Origin: Fremontodendron californicum
Lineage: Eukaryota > Streptophyta > Magnoliopsida > Malvales > Malvaceae
Length of the DNA stretch: 64,000 nucleotides
Direction: 5' to 3'
Assembly: GCA_030761205.1 (NCBI GenBank)
Contig: JAULJL010000046.1
Coordinates: forward strand, 11,301,590 to 11,365,589
Shown here: positions 45,185 to 56,249 of the stretch, one piece after another
Layout of the letters: every line of letters starts with the position of its first letter
Numbering within the stretch: position 1 is the first letter of the stretch
Made by a program: the position numbers and the translations under genes
Notes under the pieces: generated by a model
Told to the model about the DNA's origin: nothing
The model's database searches: none
What the model saw: only the letters and a program-made list of their open reading frames with translations

Positions 45185-46860
45185 GAGAAAAATTTGTGTG
45201 TTTGTGTTATTTTGTGTGTGTTTAAAGTATTATAAATATAAATTTTTACATGTTAATATTTATTTTATGCATATTTTGACACGTTCGTGTATTCGAGTAG
45301 TATTCATGTTACTTTTTGTGTTGTATTTTAATTTTTTTTCTATGTTGCATTCGTGTCGTGTCTCAATTCATTTCATATTTTGCATAGTTTGTCATTATGG
45401 TTCAATTTAGAGAAAAATTTGTGTGTTCATGTCGTGTTCATGTCGTGTTTCAAGTCATTATATATTTTGCATAATTTGTCATAATGATTCAATTTTAAAA
45501 AAATTGTATGTTTGTGACGTGTTCGTGTTTTTTTGTGTGTTTAAAGTATTATAAATTTATATAAATTTTTACACATTAATAATTCATTTTATATAGATTT
45601 TGACACATTCGTGTATTCGTATCCTATTCACATTATTTTTCGTGTTGTCTCATGTTTTAATTATTTTCCCATGTTGTGTTTGTGTCGTATCTCAATTTAT
45701 CTCATATTTTGTTCGTGTTATTTTTTCATGTGTTTAAAGTATTATAAATTTATATAATTTTTACACGTTAATAATTCGTTTTATTTATATTTTGACACAT
45801 TCGTTTATTCGTGTCGTGTTCATGTTATTTTTCGTGTTATGTTTTAATTATTTTTGCTATATTGTGTTCGTGTTGTGTCTCAACTCATTTCATATTTTAT
45901 ATAGTTTGTCATTTTGATTCAATTTAGAGAATATTTTGTGTGTTCGTGTTGTGTCTCAATTCATGATATATTTTGCATAATTTGTCATAGTAATTCAATT
46001 TAGAGAAAAAATTGTGTGTTCGTGACATGTTTGTGTTATTTTTTTGGTGTTTTCAAAGTATTATAAATTTATATACATTTTTACGCGTTAATAATTCGTT
46101 TTATATAAATATTGACACGTTCGTGTATTCGTGTCGTTTTTATATTATTTTCCGTATTGTGTTTTAATTATTTTTCTTATGTTGTATTCGTATTGTGTCT
46201 CAACTCTTTTTATATTTTGCATATTTTATTATTGTGATTCAATTTAGAGAAAATTTTGTGTGTTCGTATTGTATCTCAATTCATGCCATATTTGCATAAT
46301 TTTTCATAGTGATTCAATTTAGAGAAAAAAATTGTGTGTTCGCGACGTGTTCATGTTATTTTTTAATGTTTTCAAAGTATTATAAATTTTTATGCGTTAT
46401 AGGTTTTGATACTTTCATGCATTAGCGTCGTGTTAATATTATTTTTCGTGTTGTGTTTTAATTATTTTTTCATATGTTATGTTCGTGTCGTATCTCAACT
46501 CATTTGATATTTTGCATAGTTTGTCATTATGATTCAATTTAGAGAAAAATTTGTGTGTTTGTGTCGTGTCTCAATTCATGATATATTTTTCATAATTTGT
46601 CATAGTGATTCAATTTAGAGAATAATTTATGTGTTCGTGATGTGTTGTTTTTTGATGTTTTCAAAGTATTATAAGTTTATATAAATCTTTATACATTAAT
46701 AATTCGTTTTATATAGATTTTGACACGTTTGTGTATTCCTGCCGTATTCATGTTATTTTTCATGTCGTGTCGTATTTTAATTATTTTTCCATGTTGTGTT
46801 GTACCATGTCTCAATTCATCCCATATTTTGCATAATTTATTATAATGATTCAATTTTAAC
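45184..46860. repeat. Satellite-like array of ~315-bp units
   Basis: AAAGTATTATAA recurs near 45222, 45538, 45732, 46052, 46370 and 46660. Each unit has TTAATAATTCGTTTTATAT, GACACGTTCGTGTATTCGTG and TGATTCAATTTAGAGAAAA in order. The motifs are those of dispersed family C, so the array looks like a local expansion of that element. Units are diverged; no coding. Confidence 0.8.
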
Positions 46861-46999
46861 TCTAAATTCGTTTACTTAAAATATTATAAAACATAAAAGT
46901 TTATTTAAATAAATGATAATTATTTAATATAATTAAACTTAAATTTATTTGTAATTGTTAATTTAATTAAAAATTTATAAATATTAAAAAAATCCCCTA

Positions 47000-47502
47000 G
47001 CGAAGCAGTGGGAAAATTATAGTTATCATAATTATTGAATTTTTGTGGTTTTATATTCAAGTTGGTCTCTCCATTAATTGTCATTAGTTTTAGATCGGAT
47101 GTTTAATATGGTATCAGAATCTATATTTATTTTGTTGTTATCACATGTAATGTTCTCCATGTGTAGGTCATTGTTGAGTTACACGTGAAAGAGAGTGTTA
47201 AGTGATATTATTTCATATCTGTTAAGTCTTAAAATTTTTGTGGTCTTATATTCAAGTTGAGTCTCTCCACCTATTGTCAATTGGTTTTAGATTAGATACT
47301 TAACATGGTATCAGAGTCCAAGTTTATTTTGTTGTTACCCCATGTAAGATTGTCCATTAGTAAACACTTATTGAGCTATACGCGATGGAAAGTGTTAAGT
47401 GATATTATTTCATATTTTTTGAATTTTAAATTTTATGTAATTTTATATTAAAGTCGAATTTCTTCATTAATTAACAATTAATTTTAAATTGAATATTTAA
47501 TA
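47000..47502 (+). mobile_element. Tandem TRIM element with three LTRs
   Basis: LTRs end at 47108 and 47305 directly before TGGTATCAGA primer sites; LTR 2 is 47196-47305 and LTR 3 is 47393-47502. Both start TGTTAAGTGATATTATTTCA. Internal regions of about 87 bp each end in GAAAGAGAG/GATGGAAAG purine tracts. The order LTR-internal-LTR-internal-LTR fits recombination between two copies. Confidence 0.75.
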
Positions 47503-47799
47503 TTTAGTTTGGACATCAAACATGAGATAACCATTGTCTTTAGGTTGGTGGGTTTGTTTTGATTACTTAATTATTATTCCAGTGTTATTTTCATTACTTT
47601 GCTAATTTCCAAAAATCTGAGAATTACAAACCAGCATATTTGAAAAAAGAAATGAGTGTTAAACAATGTTATTCTGAATTTAGACTTTTTAGGACTTTGT
47701 CAAATATATATTTTGATGATAAAATATTATAATTTAAAAAATATATATATAAGATATTCTAAACTTAATATTTTTAAGATTTGATATAATGTTTTAGAG

Positions 47800-48470
47800 G
47801 TCAACAGCTGATAAGTCCTATCTTTTGAAACTGTTGAATCTGATTCTCATTTTTCTGCCGACAAGTCCATCCTTTGAAACTGTTGAATATGATTCTCATT
47901 TTTTTGCTGATAAATCCAATCATGATAAAAAACTGTTGGTTCTGATTCGGATTTTTTTAGCTGATAAATCCTATCCTTTGTAACTGTTGATTCTGATTCC
48001 CATTTTTTTGTTGACAAGTCTCATCCTTTGAAAGTGTTGAATCTGATTCTCATTTTTCTTCAAACTCTTCATTGACTGAAAAATTGATTAATGACTCAGC
48101 AAAAATCTACTGATATATCCCATCCTTGAAACTGTTGAAAATGATTCTCATTTTTCTGCTGATAAATCCAATCATGGTGAAAAACTGTTGATTCTGATTC
48201 GGATTTTTTTCTCATAAATCCCATCATGGTGAAAAACTGTTGATTCTGATTCTCATTTTTCAGCTGATAAATCACATCATTTGAAACTGTTGATTCTGAT
48301 TCCCATTTTTCTTCAAACTCTTCATTGACTGAAAAACTGATTACTGACTCAGCAAAAATCTATTGATATATCCCATCCTTGAAACTGTTGAATCTGATTG
48401 TCATTTTTCTGCTGATAAATCCAATCCTTTGAGACTGTTCAATCTGCTGATAAATCCCATCATTTGTACC
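47800..48470. repeat. ~57-bp minisatellite with a higher-order repeat
   Basis: More than ten units of the type GAAACTGTTGAATCTGATTCTCATTTTTCTGC...GATAAATCC. A longer block starting CTTCAAACTCTTCATTGACTG occurs near 48059 and 48312, 253 bp apart. In one frame units read ETVESDSHFSADKS, so a decayed coding repeat is possible, but indels break every frame. Confidence 0.75.
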
Positions 48471-48639
48471 AAAAGATCAATTTTAAAATTTTATATATAT
48501 TTTTATTTTTTATATATAAAAATAAAAATTATTATAAAAAATATTTATTTAGGCTTATAAAAAATAAAATTAATAAATTTTTTAATTTTATATATTATTA
48601 AAATTTAATATAAATAAAAATGCAAAAAAAAAAATACAA

Positions 48640-48800
48640 AAAAAATTGCATTTAAGAGAAGTCGCCATATCAAATGCAATTTTTTTTCAAAATGAAGCAT
48701 AGAAGTCGTCATATGACGACTTCTGTGCTTCATTTGAAAAAAAAAAAATTGAATTTTTCAGTTGGAAAGTCGCCATATCATATGACGACTTCCCAACTGG
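48640..48800. repeat. Adjacent hairpins with GTCGTCATATGACGAC core
   Basis: 48688-48737 is an almost perfect palindrome centred on CATATG, with about 20-bp arms (AATGAAGCA...TGCTTCATT). The next hairpin, 48760-48798, has AGTTGGAAAGTCGCCATAT facing ATATGACGACTTCCCAACT. GTCGCCATAT also occurs at 48661. Confidence 0.75.
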
Positions 48801-48925
48801 TAAAAACAAACGTATTTTGATACATAATTGCAAACTTCGGCATTTTGATCAATTTTTTTTTCATCAATATTCAAATAAAAAAACCGTTTGAGGTTTGAAG
48901 GAGGACTTTCAAATATTAATGTTTA

Positions 48926-48962
<37 letters not shown>
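48926..48962. repeat. (AT)n/(TATG)n microsatellite at the PP2A fragment border
   Basis: About 13 AT units followed by three ATGT units. The homology to PP2A B' begins directly after. Confidence 0.8.
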
Positions 48963-48963
<1 letters not shown>

Positions 48964-51276
48964 ATTCTTGTATAGGTTTATTTTTGAGACTAAGAAACAC
49001 AATGGTATTGCTGAGTTGCTTGAAATCTTAGGGAGTATAATAAATGGGTTTGCTTTGCCATTGAAGGAAGAGCACAAACTCTTCTTGGTCCGAGCTTTGA
49101 TTCCTCTTCACAAACCCAAGTGTGTATCGATGTACCATCAGCAACTTTCATATTGCATTACTCAGTTTGTTGAAAAGGACTTCTAAAGTATTGTCATTCG
49201 AGGCCTTCTAAAGTATTGGCCTGTAACTAATAGTTCAAAGGAAGTAATGTTCCTTGGCGAGTTGGAAGAAGTTTTAGAAGCTACTCAGGCAGCAGAATTC
49301 CAACGCTGCATGGTTCCTCTTTTCCGTCAGATTGGTCGCTGCCTCAACAGCTCACATTTTCAGGTATTCCTAGATTTTCCTTTTCATTTCTTTTACTGCC
49401 TTTGGTATAAGCTTCTTGCCTTCTTCTACTGACTGCTTTATCACATACTTCATTACTATAGCAATTTTCTTCATTTCTTGGGGTCTCTTTTTGTTTTTCT
49501 TTTTTTCTTCCCCAAATGCTGCTGTTTGTTGGAGATTTTTCGACACCTTAATTGCATAATGCTTTCCCAATGTTATAAAGAGTGTACATCTTGCAATCAT
49601 TTGGGGGGCCAATAAATTTGTTTGTGTATGGTGAAACTCAAATCAGTTAGTGGTTGAATCTTGGAAACGTGGTACCCAAATTTGAACAACCACACAAATT
49701 TTGAAGGAACCATGGTAGTAGGGCCTGAATATGGCCAAAACATATAAACTTGTTGTTGCCTGATCTTATTGTGTTCGATACAATGAGGCCTAAGTCACCT
49801 AAAGCAACCTCATACCCACTTAATCAGATGCACCATTACTTCATGTTTTCTTTTTAGTTTTATTTTCCCCCTTTCTAGAACATATCTTTGACCTCACTTT
49901 TGATATTCTCATCTCTTTCATCTCTCCCATTTTTTTTCTCACTCTCGATGATCGTCCTTAATCACCTAATTTCTCCTTTATCTAAATTCTACTGATAGCC
50001 GCACCAGCACCAGTTGTAGTCGATAGTTTTCATTTTCTCTCTATTGTTTGAATCATTTTGAGTACGAGGAAGCAGAGTTCAATTTCAATGCAATGTTAGA
50101 TGTGCATTCTGCACCCACATTTGTTTCTTCATCTTCTTCGTCTCTTTCTATATTTATTCTTCAATATATTTATTCTTAGATGTTGAACAAGCTTGTAGCA
50201 ATTTATGTGTGGTCATGAACGATCAAGCCTCTTTTTACTCTTATCTTGCCCTCCACAGAGAGAGAGCCTCTATTTCTTCTAGGGTTTGCCCAATTTGTTT
50301 TCCTAAGATATAAGGAGCTTGAAGTATTAGCCCCTGTGACAATCTCTTGGGCATTCTTTCATTTTTTTTTTTTCAAATAATAAAAAAATATATAGAATGG
50401 TAGTGATTTTGCTGTGGAAGGAGATGTCAATTTAATTCTGCTAGTGAGTTGCATGTTCTTTGTTCCAAAAGGTCGATCCTGTTCTAATAGCTTAGATGAA
50501 TAAGGCTTCTCATTCCACAGGAATGAAAGAACTTTTGAACTCTCATAGATTGGGACATCTTGCTTGAAAATGAATGTTCTATGCTAGTGGATTTGATTAC
50601 ATGCTTTAGTCATTATTGTTGCCTGGTATCTGATTTGATCCCAAGTAGAGTTTCGTACTCAAAGTAAGCTATGTTACTCGGACTTGGGTGTGAGTGTTGG
50701 ACATGGGTATTTGTCTGACAAGGGTATGTTTAATTTTTTCTAAGATTTCCATGTATTTGGAGGGTCCTTAGAGGATCATATCCCCATACCTATGTCCGGA
50801 TATGAGTCGGAGCAACATAGGTTGTAAGATTCATGTTGAGCAGACTCAATATTTTAACTTGTTATAACATGGTATTTTGGCAGGTAGCTGAGCGTGCTCT
50901 GTTTTTGTGGAACAATGATCACTTAAGAAATCTGATCATCGAGAACCGCAAAGTAATACTCCCTATAATCTTCCCGGCACTGGAGAGAAACACACATGGT
51001 CATTGGAACCAGGCAGTTCAGAGTCTTACACTGAATGTCAGGAAGATATTCTCGGATGCTGATCAATCGCTCTTTGATGAGTGTTTGGCCAGATTCCAAG
51101 AAGATAAAATGAAGGAAAAAGAAATGCAGGAGAAACGGGAACTAACCTGGAAGCGGTTGGAAGATGTCGCTGCATCTACTGCGGCAGTAAGCAATGAGGC
51201 TGTACTGGTTTCCAGATTTGTTTCTTCCATTGCCATTGCCTCCGGCACAAGTCCAAAGGCAATGGCAGGCGGTTGA
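48963..51276 (+). pseudogene. PP2A regulatory subunit B' (B56) remnant, N-terminal half missing
   Basis: B56 subunits direct protein phosphatase 2A to substrates. Two pieces remain. Exon 48963-49363 starts at about YRFIFETKKHNGIAELLEIL and includes GFALPLKEEHK, KYWPVTNSSKEVMFLGELEE and FRQIGRCLNSSHFQ. Exon 50884-51276 begins VAERALFLWNNDHLRNLI and ends at TGA. The intron 49364-50883 has GT/AG borders and contains a MITE. About the first half of a plant B' protein is absent. A TAA at 49184-49186 replaces the expected linker after QFVEKD, with frame kept. The retained intron shows this is a DNA-level copy, not a retrocopy. No promoter or start is seen, so it is called a pseudogene; an upstream exon outside my recognition is unlikely. 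Confidence 0.88.
50670..50820. mobile_element. TIR MITE (family A copy 7) in the PP2A remnant intron
   Basis: TATGTTACTCGGACTTGG left end, GAGTCGGAGCAACATA right end, TA at both borders. One of the best-preserved copies. Confidence 0.8.
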
Positions 51277-52171
51277 GAGATGGAATGAATGTAATTTGTA
51301 AGAAATTATTCACAATTTCACATTCATTATAGTGAAATGATCCAGGGTGTAACTCGAATGGTGCACCGCGTGCGAATCGGTTTGATCTCACTCGGGTTTT
51401 TAACAGTGAGACTCTTACCTCCTGAATGACAAGTGAAGGTGGGGTAACTTCTGTGGATATTAAGGTTGCTTTTTTTTTGGTTCTAGGCTCATTCATTTTT
51501 TATTTTCCTTTTTTTGTTTCCTTTTTTGGCAGGTTGTTGGATTTACTATCAGATATTATTCAATCACAGACAGCAAAATTATTCATTTTCTTTTCTTCCA
51601 TTGGATTTCCTTTCAACCCTAGCTGAAACTAGCTGGATTTTATAAGGTAGCTAGTTTCTTAATCAATGTTTCCATTTGTTCAATTTATTAGAAAGAGGAG
51701 ACAAAGTTATGGGTTCATCTGAAATTTTCTTTTCGAAAACTTAATGAATGTCTGCATCTCACTTTGGTTTGACTTTCATAATCTTCTTCCATATACAACT
51801 TGAAAGACTGCATGTAAACTGGTTTGAGATCAACAAAGCATTAATTTCCATCTTCCAATATTAATTTGTTCCAGTTTTCTTTCTTCTCAAATTTGTTTTG
51901 CTTTTTAGCATTTCTTTTATTTATTTATTTCAGCAAGTTCCTCAGTTAAAAATAACATACGTATTAGATGCAAATACAAATAATAATTTAAGCAAACATT
52001 GTGAGTATGACTTAATTCCTTGGATTATATCACTGATGAAAAAGATCAGGCCACTGTTTTTCAAGGACAGCTGAAGCCACCTTTGCTAAAACTTGTTGTT
52101 TAGTCTTAGTAATATTATAGAATTCTGTCTTGTAAGTCAACTTTCCAATCTCTCCATCTCTTGTTTATACC
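51277..52171. other. 3' flank of the PP2A remnant
   Basis: Former 3' UTR and intergenic DNA. No further exon recognised. Confidence 0.4.
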
Positions 52172-52311
52172 TATGTTATTCGGATTTGAAGGTATCGGGG
52201 TATACTTAATTTTTTCATATACTTAAAGGATCATATCTTATATTCATGTTCGAATATGTGTCGAATACAGGTGTTGATATTTTAAGAAAAATGAAGAATT
52301 CAATTAACATA
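52172..52311. mobile_element. TIR MITE (family A copy 8)
   Basis: TATGTTATTCGGATTTG left end, AATTCAATTAACATA right end. Confidence 0.6.
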
Positions 52312-52709
52312 AATTTAGATTCTTCAAAATCCAAATTACAGACAGTGTGAAAAATCAATTCTTGTCGGCCATCAAAAGCAATTATTAAGAGTAAAATATA
52401 ACAATTGATACATTCTTTGAGACGTATAAGTAACATTGAAATGAATGGCATTTAAAAGTCAAAAAAGAAACCCCATACCAAGTTTCATTAAAAATTAAGT
52501 TTCAAAACTTTATTTTGCACACTGTTCCTACAAAATTTTAATTTTTATTTAATCATTCTTAATATAAAATGAATTTGATCTAAAACCCTTTATCTAAAAT
52601 TTCACCACGAGCCTATTCGAGAAAAGCTGCTTTTATGGTTTGCCTTTGCAATTGCGCGTGAGAGGTAAGTCCCACAGGAGCGGAGATCAGCTGCGAGCCT
52701 AGTTTGACT

Positions 52710-52899
52710 TATGTTATTCGGATTTAAGGGTGAATGTCAAACAAAAGTATGTGTTTGGTACGAATATATTCAAAAAAAAATTAATTTTTTTTTGAATATA
52801 TTCGAAGGATCATATTCTCGTACTTATATCCGAATATGTGTCGGATATAAATATCAAATACAAATATTTTAAGTAAAATAAAAAATTCGAATAACATAA
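52710..52899. mobile_element. TIR MITE (family A copy 9)
   Basis: TATGTTATTCGGATTTAAGG left end, AATTCGAATAACATA right end. Interior ATCATATTCTCGTACTTATA matches the family. Confidence 0.65.
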
Positions 52900-53345
52900 A
52901 CATCACAATTTCTAATTTCCAATATTTGTTAAAGTTGGTGATTGGGGGGAGAGATTTTTTGTTTCAACTTTGTAATAATATGATCAACTAAAAATTCAAA
53001 TACTTACATTTCATGCGCACAAAGCATAAATAAGGGCCGGTGGGAAGTGGATATGTGGGATCCCCTAGCATTTGCACTTAGACACTGTGCATGGACCTTC
53101 ACCATTTACACCTCATTCTTTCCCCTGCTCTCAACTGCACCATATGTGCTTGGATGTCCCTTCTTTCATGCTTTTACATCTTCAACTTTATGCTTCATTT
53201 TGAATACGTAATGTTATTACGTCGGGATATCGTTTTATGATTAAACCTTTTAATAATTATGACTTGGTGGGAGGGGAAGCTGTAAATCTGAAGGGTGGCA
53301 GCAGCCAGCAACTGATTGTCAATGGTATGTGAGTGTAAAACCCGA
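52900..53345. other. Intergenic DNA
   Basis: Moderate GC between 53030 and 53170, but no exon or hairpin RNA recognised. Confidence 0.35.
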
Positions 53346-53350
53346 TACTT

Positions 53351-53437
53351 AATTCAGTTAGTTCATACAGTTATCTTTAAAAGATGACATCTAACAGATT
53401 TGAAATTCGAATCTCAACATTTACAATTCTTTTTCTT
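53351..53437 (+). mobile_element. tRNA-related SINE-like repeat, copy 4
   Basis: CAGTTAGTTCATACAGT followed by GAAATTCGAATCTCAAC; the second has the TTCGAATC core of a B box. Confidence 0.5.
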
Positions 53438-53439
53438 AT

Positions 53440-53985
53440 CTTCGGACTGTGATTTCCTTTATAAAAAAAAAAAAGAATAGTATGTGATGTATGGCCCAAT
53501 GGCTTGCAAAATATTCCATTTCTGAATAGAGATGTTATCAAACCTTAATTGCATGGTTGTTGTATGAAATTATGGGCAATTAAACTGCCATTAAAATCTG
53601 GTCTGTGAGTCATCAGGAGGTTGAGTGGACTAGCTAACACAGTCCATCTATATCATTCAACATAACTTTCAGACTAGAAATTAAAACAACAAGAGTGGGT
53701 AATTTAAAATGATAATATTTATGAGTTTTTGCAAGTTTCAATAATCTATTAAAATCTTGGGCTTTATCTAGTAGCTTTGAATTGCAAATCAGAATTGCAT
53801 TCAGTGCCAAGAAAAAGTGATGATGATGAAGAAGATGGGTTCACAAGCTGCAATTAATATTCCCTCTTGGTGCAGTTTCCTAGAAAACCCATGAAAGGAA
53901 TTGGGTGCCCAAATTCGGTTTCAAACAAGTGAACCCTTCCCACTACCATAATCGGAAGCTATATTTTTCCTACTTTTCATTTTTT
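53440..53985. other. Intergenic DNA
   Basis: No gene or element recognised. Confidence 0.35.
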
Positions 53986-53987
53986 TT

Positions 53988-54165
53988 TTTTAAGTATTCA
54001 TGTCGGATATCCGTGTCCGATACATATTCGGATATGGATATGGGGATATGATTCTTCAAGGACTATCAAAATACATAAAAAAAAAAAAACTTAGAATAAA
54101 TTAAACATACCCGTATCAAACACATATCCGTGTCCAAAACTCATATCCGAGTCTGAGTAACATAA
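53988..54165. mobile_element. TIR MITE (family A copy 10)
   Basis: Right end GAGTCTGAGTAACATA is clear. Interior GTCGGATATCCGTGTCCGAT and GGGGATATGATTCTTCAAGG match. The left end is worn. Confidence 0.6.
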
Positions 54166-54656
54166 ATCGGAAGTTCTGGTTTTTTCTTCCTTGTCATCAG
54201 GATTCTAGGCAACAAGCAAACTCCTCAGCCCTATTAAATCAATCCTGGTGAAACTACTTTCACATATATGATTATATGCATCTCATTTCCTTTCTTAAAA
54301 TACTAATAAAGTACAGTTTCTGTATAAAGATGCTAAGAAAATGAAATATTATAATTAGTAGATATAAAAAATCTCTATAAAGCGTAACATACCATAATTA
54401 TTGACCCATTTCTGTGTGGGATACAAAGCCTGGAAACAAATAAATAGAAAATAATGCCTTTGTGATTTATCTTTACCTCCTGTACAATATCTCTAGTCTC
54501 TACACAACTAATTCTTCTAGGTATATAATTTTGTGATATTGTCACAGAAATCATCCAAAAAATATGCTTATAGGCATAAAATAAAAGATGCTGCAATTGT
54601 AAAGCCTATGCAACAGCAAAAGAAAGGAGAAGAAGAAACTGAACTTTTGAATTCTT

Positions 54657-54917
54657 TTATCGCTTGTTGTGTAATGGGTTTGACCCAGTTGGAACCCTAC
54701 GCTTCTCCTCGAATTGCTTGGCTTGGCCTGTAAAGTTTGAACTACGACTTGACCATGGATGTAAAACCTGTTGGCCTTGGCTAGGTTGTCTGGTACTGGC
54801 TTTGGCTGAAGGGTAGGATGATGCAAGAACGACGTCGTTTCTCCGAATTGCTTGAATCCTGGGAGTAAAGATTAGAAGGAGAATAGCAACAAGGAAGCAA
54901 AGCTGAAAGCGATTCAT
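54657..54917 (-). CDS. CLE: CLE signalling peptide precursor
   Basis: 86-residue secreted precursor in one exon. Residues 1-23 (MNRFQLCFLVAILLLIFTPR onward) form a hydrophobic signal peptide. A variable middle is rich in Ser and Gln. Near the C-terminus residues 73-84 are RRVPTGSNPLHN, a complete 12-residue CLE motif, followed only by KR. CLE peptides are cut out in the apoplast, often hydroxylated at the prolines, and bind CLAVATA1-type leucine-rich receptor kinases to control meristem or vascular cell fate. The motif is closest to the PTGSNPLHN/PTGPNPLHN group (CLE19-21 type); the exact orthologue is not decidable here. A TATA box lies about 70 nt upstream. No defect seen. Confidence 0.9.
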   Translation of the reverse strand: MNRFQLCFLVAILLLIFTPRIQAIRRNDVVLASSYPSAKASTRQPSQGQQVLHPWSSRSSNFTGQAKQFEEKRRVPTGSNPLHNKR

Positions 54918-54985
54918 CTTTTTCTTTGAGAGAGAAATGGAGATCAGATCATGGAAAGGCAGTCATAGCCAAGCCAGCTTTTGTT

Positions 54986-54993
54986 ATTATATA
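54986..54993 (-). promoter_or_regulatory. TATA box of the CLE gene
   Basis: TATATAAT on the minus strand, about 70 nt before the ATG at 54917, predicting a 5' UTR of roughly 40 nt. Confidence 0.6.
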
Positions 54994-55296
54994 TGGGAAT
55001 TGGGAAGGCTTTGCCTTTGGTCCATTTCTTTAAGTATATATGTAAGCAGATTCTGCCTTAGGATCTTACTTAGATATTGGTGGGCCATAGCCTTGCCACC
55101 GTTGGATCAAAGATCAAATGGTAAATAAAGATTTTGGAATGTGGATTTTATAACAAGGGTCAAACATGAGTGACAGTTGAGTTACACCAGAAAATATACA
55201 AAAACTCATATGTGAAAACCTGGAGGTGAGTTTGAAATATTATTGGGAAAGACCAAAATGCTTACATACTAAATTTACTATAAGATTATTCTTAAA
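54994..55296. other. Upstream region of the CLE gene
   Basis: No further element recognised. Confidence 0.35.
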
Positions 55297-55632
55297 TTTG
55301 GTGATCAATTATCTTAAAAAGTTTAACTTTATAGAAAAAACTCAAACTATTATATTTAAGTTTCAATACGTCTTTTCACGTGCAAGTCATATAAATGATT
55401 AATAAATTTGTATGTGGATCCAAACGTAAAAAAAAAAAAGTGTAAGTTGAAGAATGATTAAAGCAAAAACGCACACTCGATAGGTAATAAAATATTGAGT
55501 AAAAAAAAATATTTAAAAAGAAAGTGATTGCCAGAATTTTAATTAAGAATTCTGATACCATATTAAATTGAATAATTAATTATTTTAAAATTTTAAATTT
55601 ATAAAAAATATCCAACTATTATATTTAAATTT
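55297..55632 (-). mobile_element. TRIM element, minus orientation
   Basis: On the minus strand the first LTR (55561-55632) is followed by TGGTATCAGA (55551-55560). The second LTR lies at about 55297-55370 and shares TTAAATATAATAGTT with the first. It is related to the TRIM at 20974. Confidence 0.6.
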
Positions 55633-55980
55633 AAATAAATATTGATATGCCTTGCATTGCATGACAAAGGGCATTTTGTTCAAATAAAAGTCAAAATTCT
55701 TATACCGACGCACTCGATTATATTTGTAGAACAAATATTTCAGCTGTCAAACCAATTGAAAACCCTTGTTATACTCTCACTATATAAAAACCAAACCATA
55801 TTATTTGGTATTAAAAGTTTGGTTCTTTTATTACAAAAGTTAAGGAATTTTCGTGTCCTAAATGATGCAATGTTGAATATTGTAAAAAAGAAAAAAAACT
55901 CTTCAGAAATGTAGGGAAAAAAGGGGTTAGACTTGGCCCCTTTAGGTGCACGAGTAGTAAAAGTTTCCAACTTTTCCTTA

Positions 55981-56014
<34 letters not shown>

Positions 56015-56240
56015 CTTTATATATTTCATGAGTGTGATGTATGATAACATTGCCTCCCTATATATCCGTATTCCCATTTCCATTTTCAGCAACGAGTTTG
56101 CAAAGTGTTTTAGAAGAGAGCAAAGTCAAGATTAAGGGATTAGTTAACAATGATGATCAGAAAATAATTAACTCAGGTAAATTAACGTTTTAGAAATTAA
56201 GAGAGGGAAAAGTTGAATTTCAATTCTTAGAAAGATGCAA
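55633..56240. other. Intergenic DNA
   Basis: Includes (AT)n at 55984-56012. No gene recognised. Confidence 0.35.
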
Positions 56241-56249
56241 ATAATTAGA

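Noticed and set aside
45093..45410. 105-codon frame with lysine/glutamate run
   Set aside because: Encoded by the GGAAA microsatellite and the satellite array.
47800..48470. Possible CRISPR-like array
   Set aside because: Repeats are contiguous, diverged and without unique spacers; the genome is a plant.
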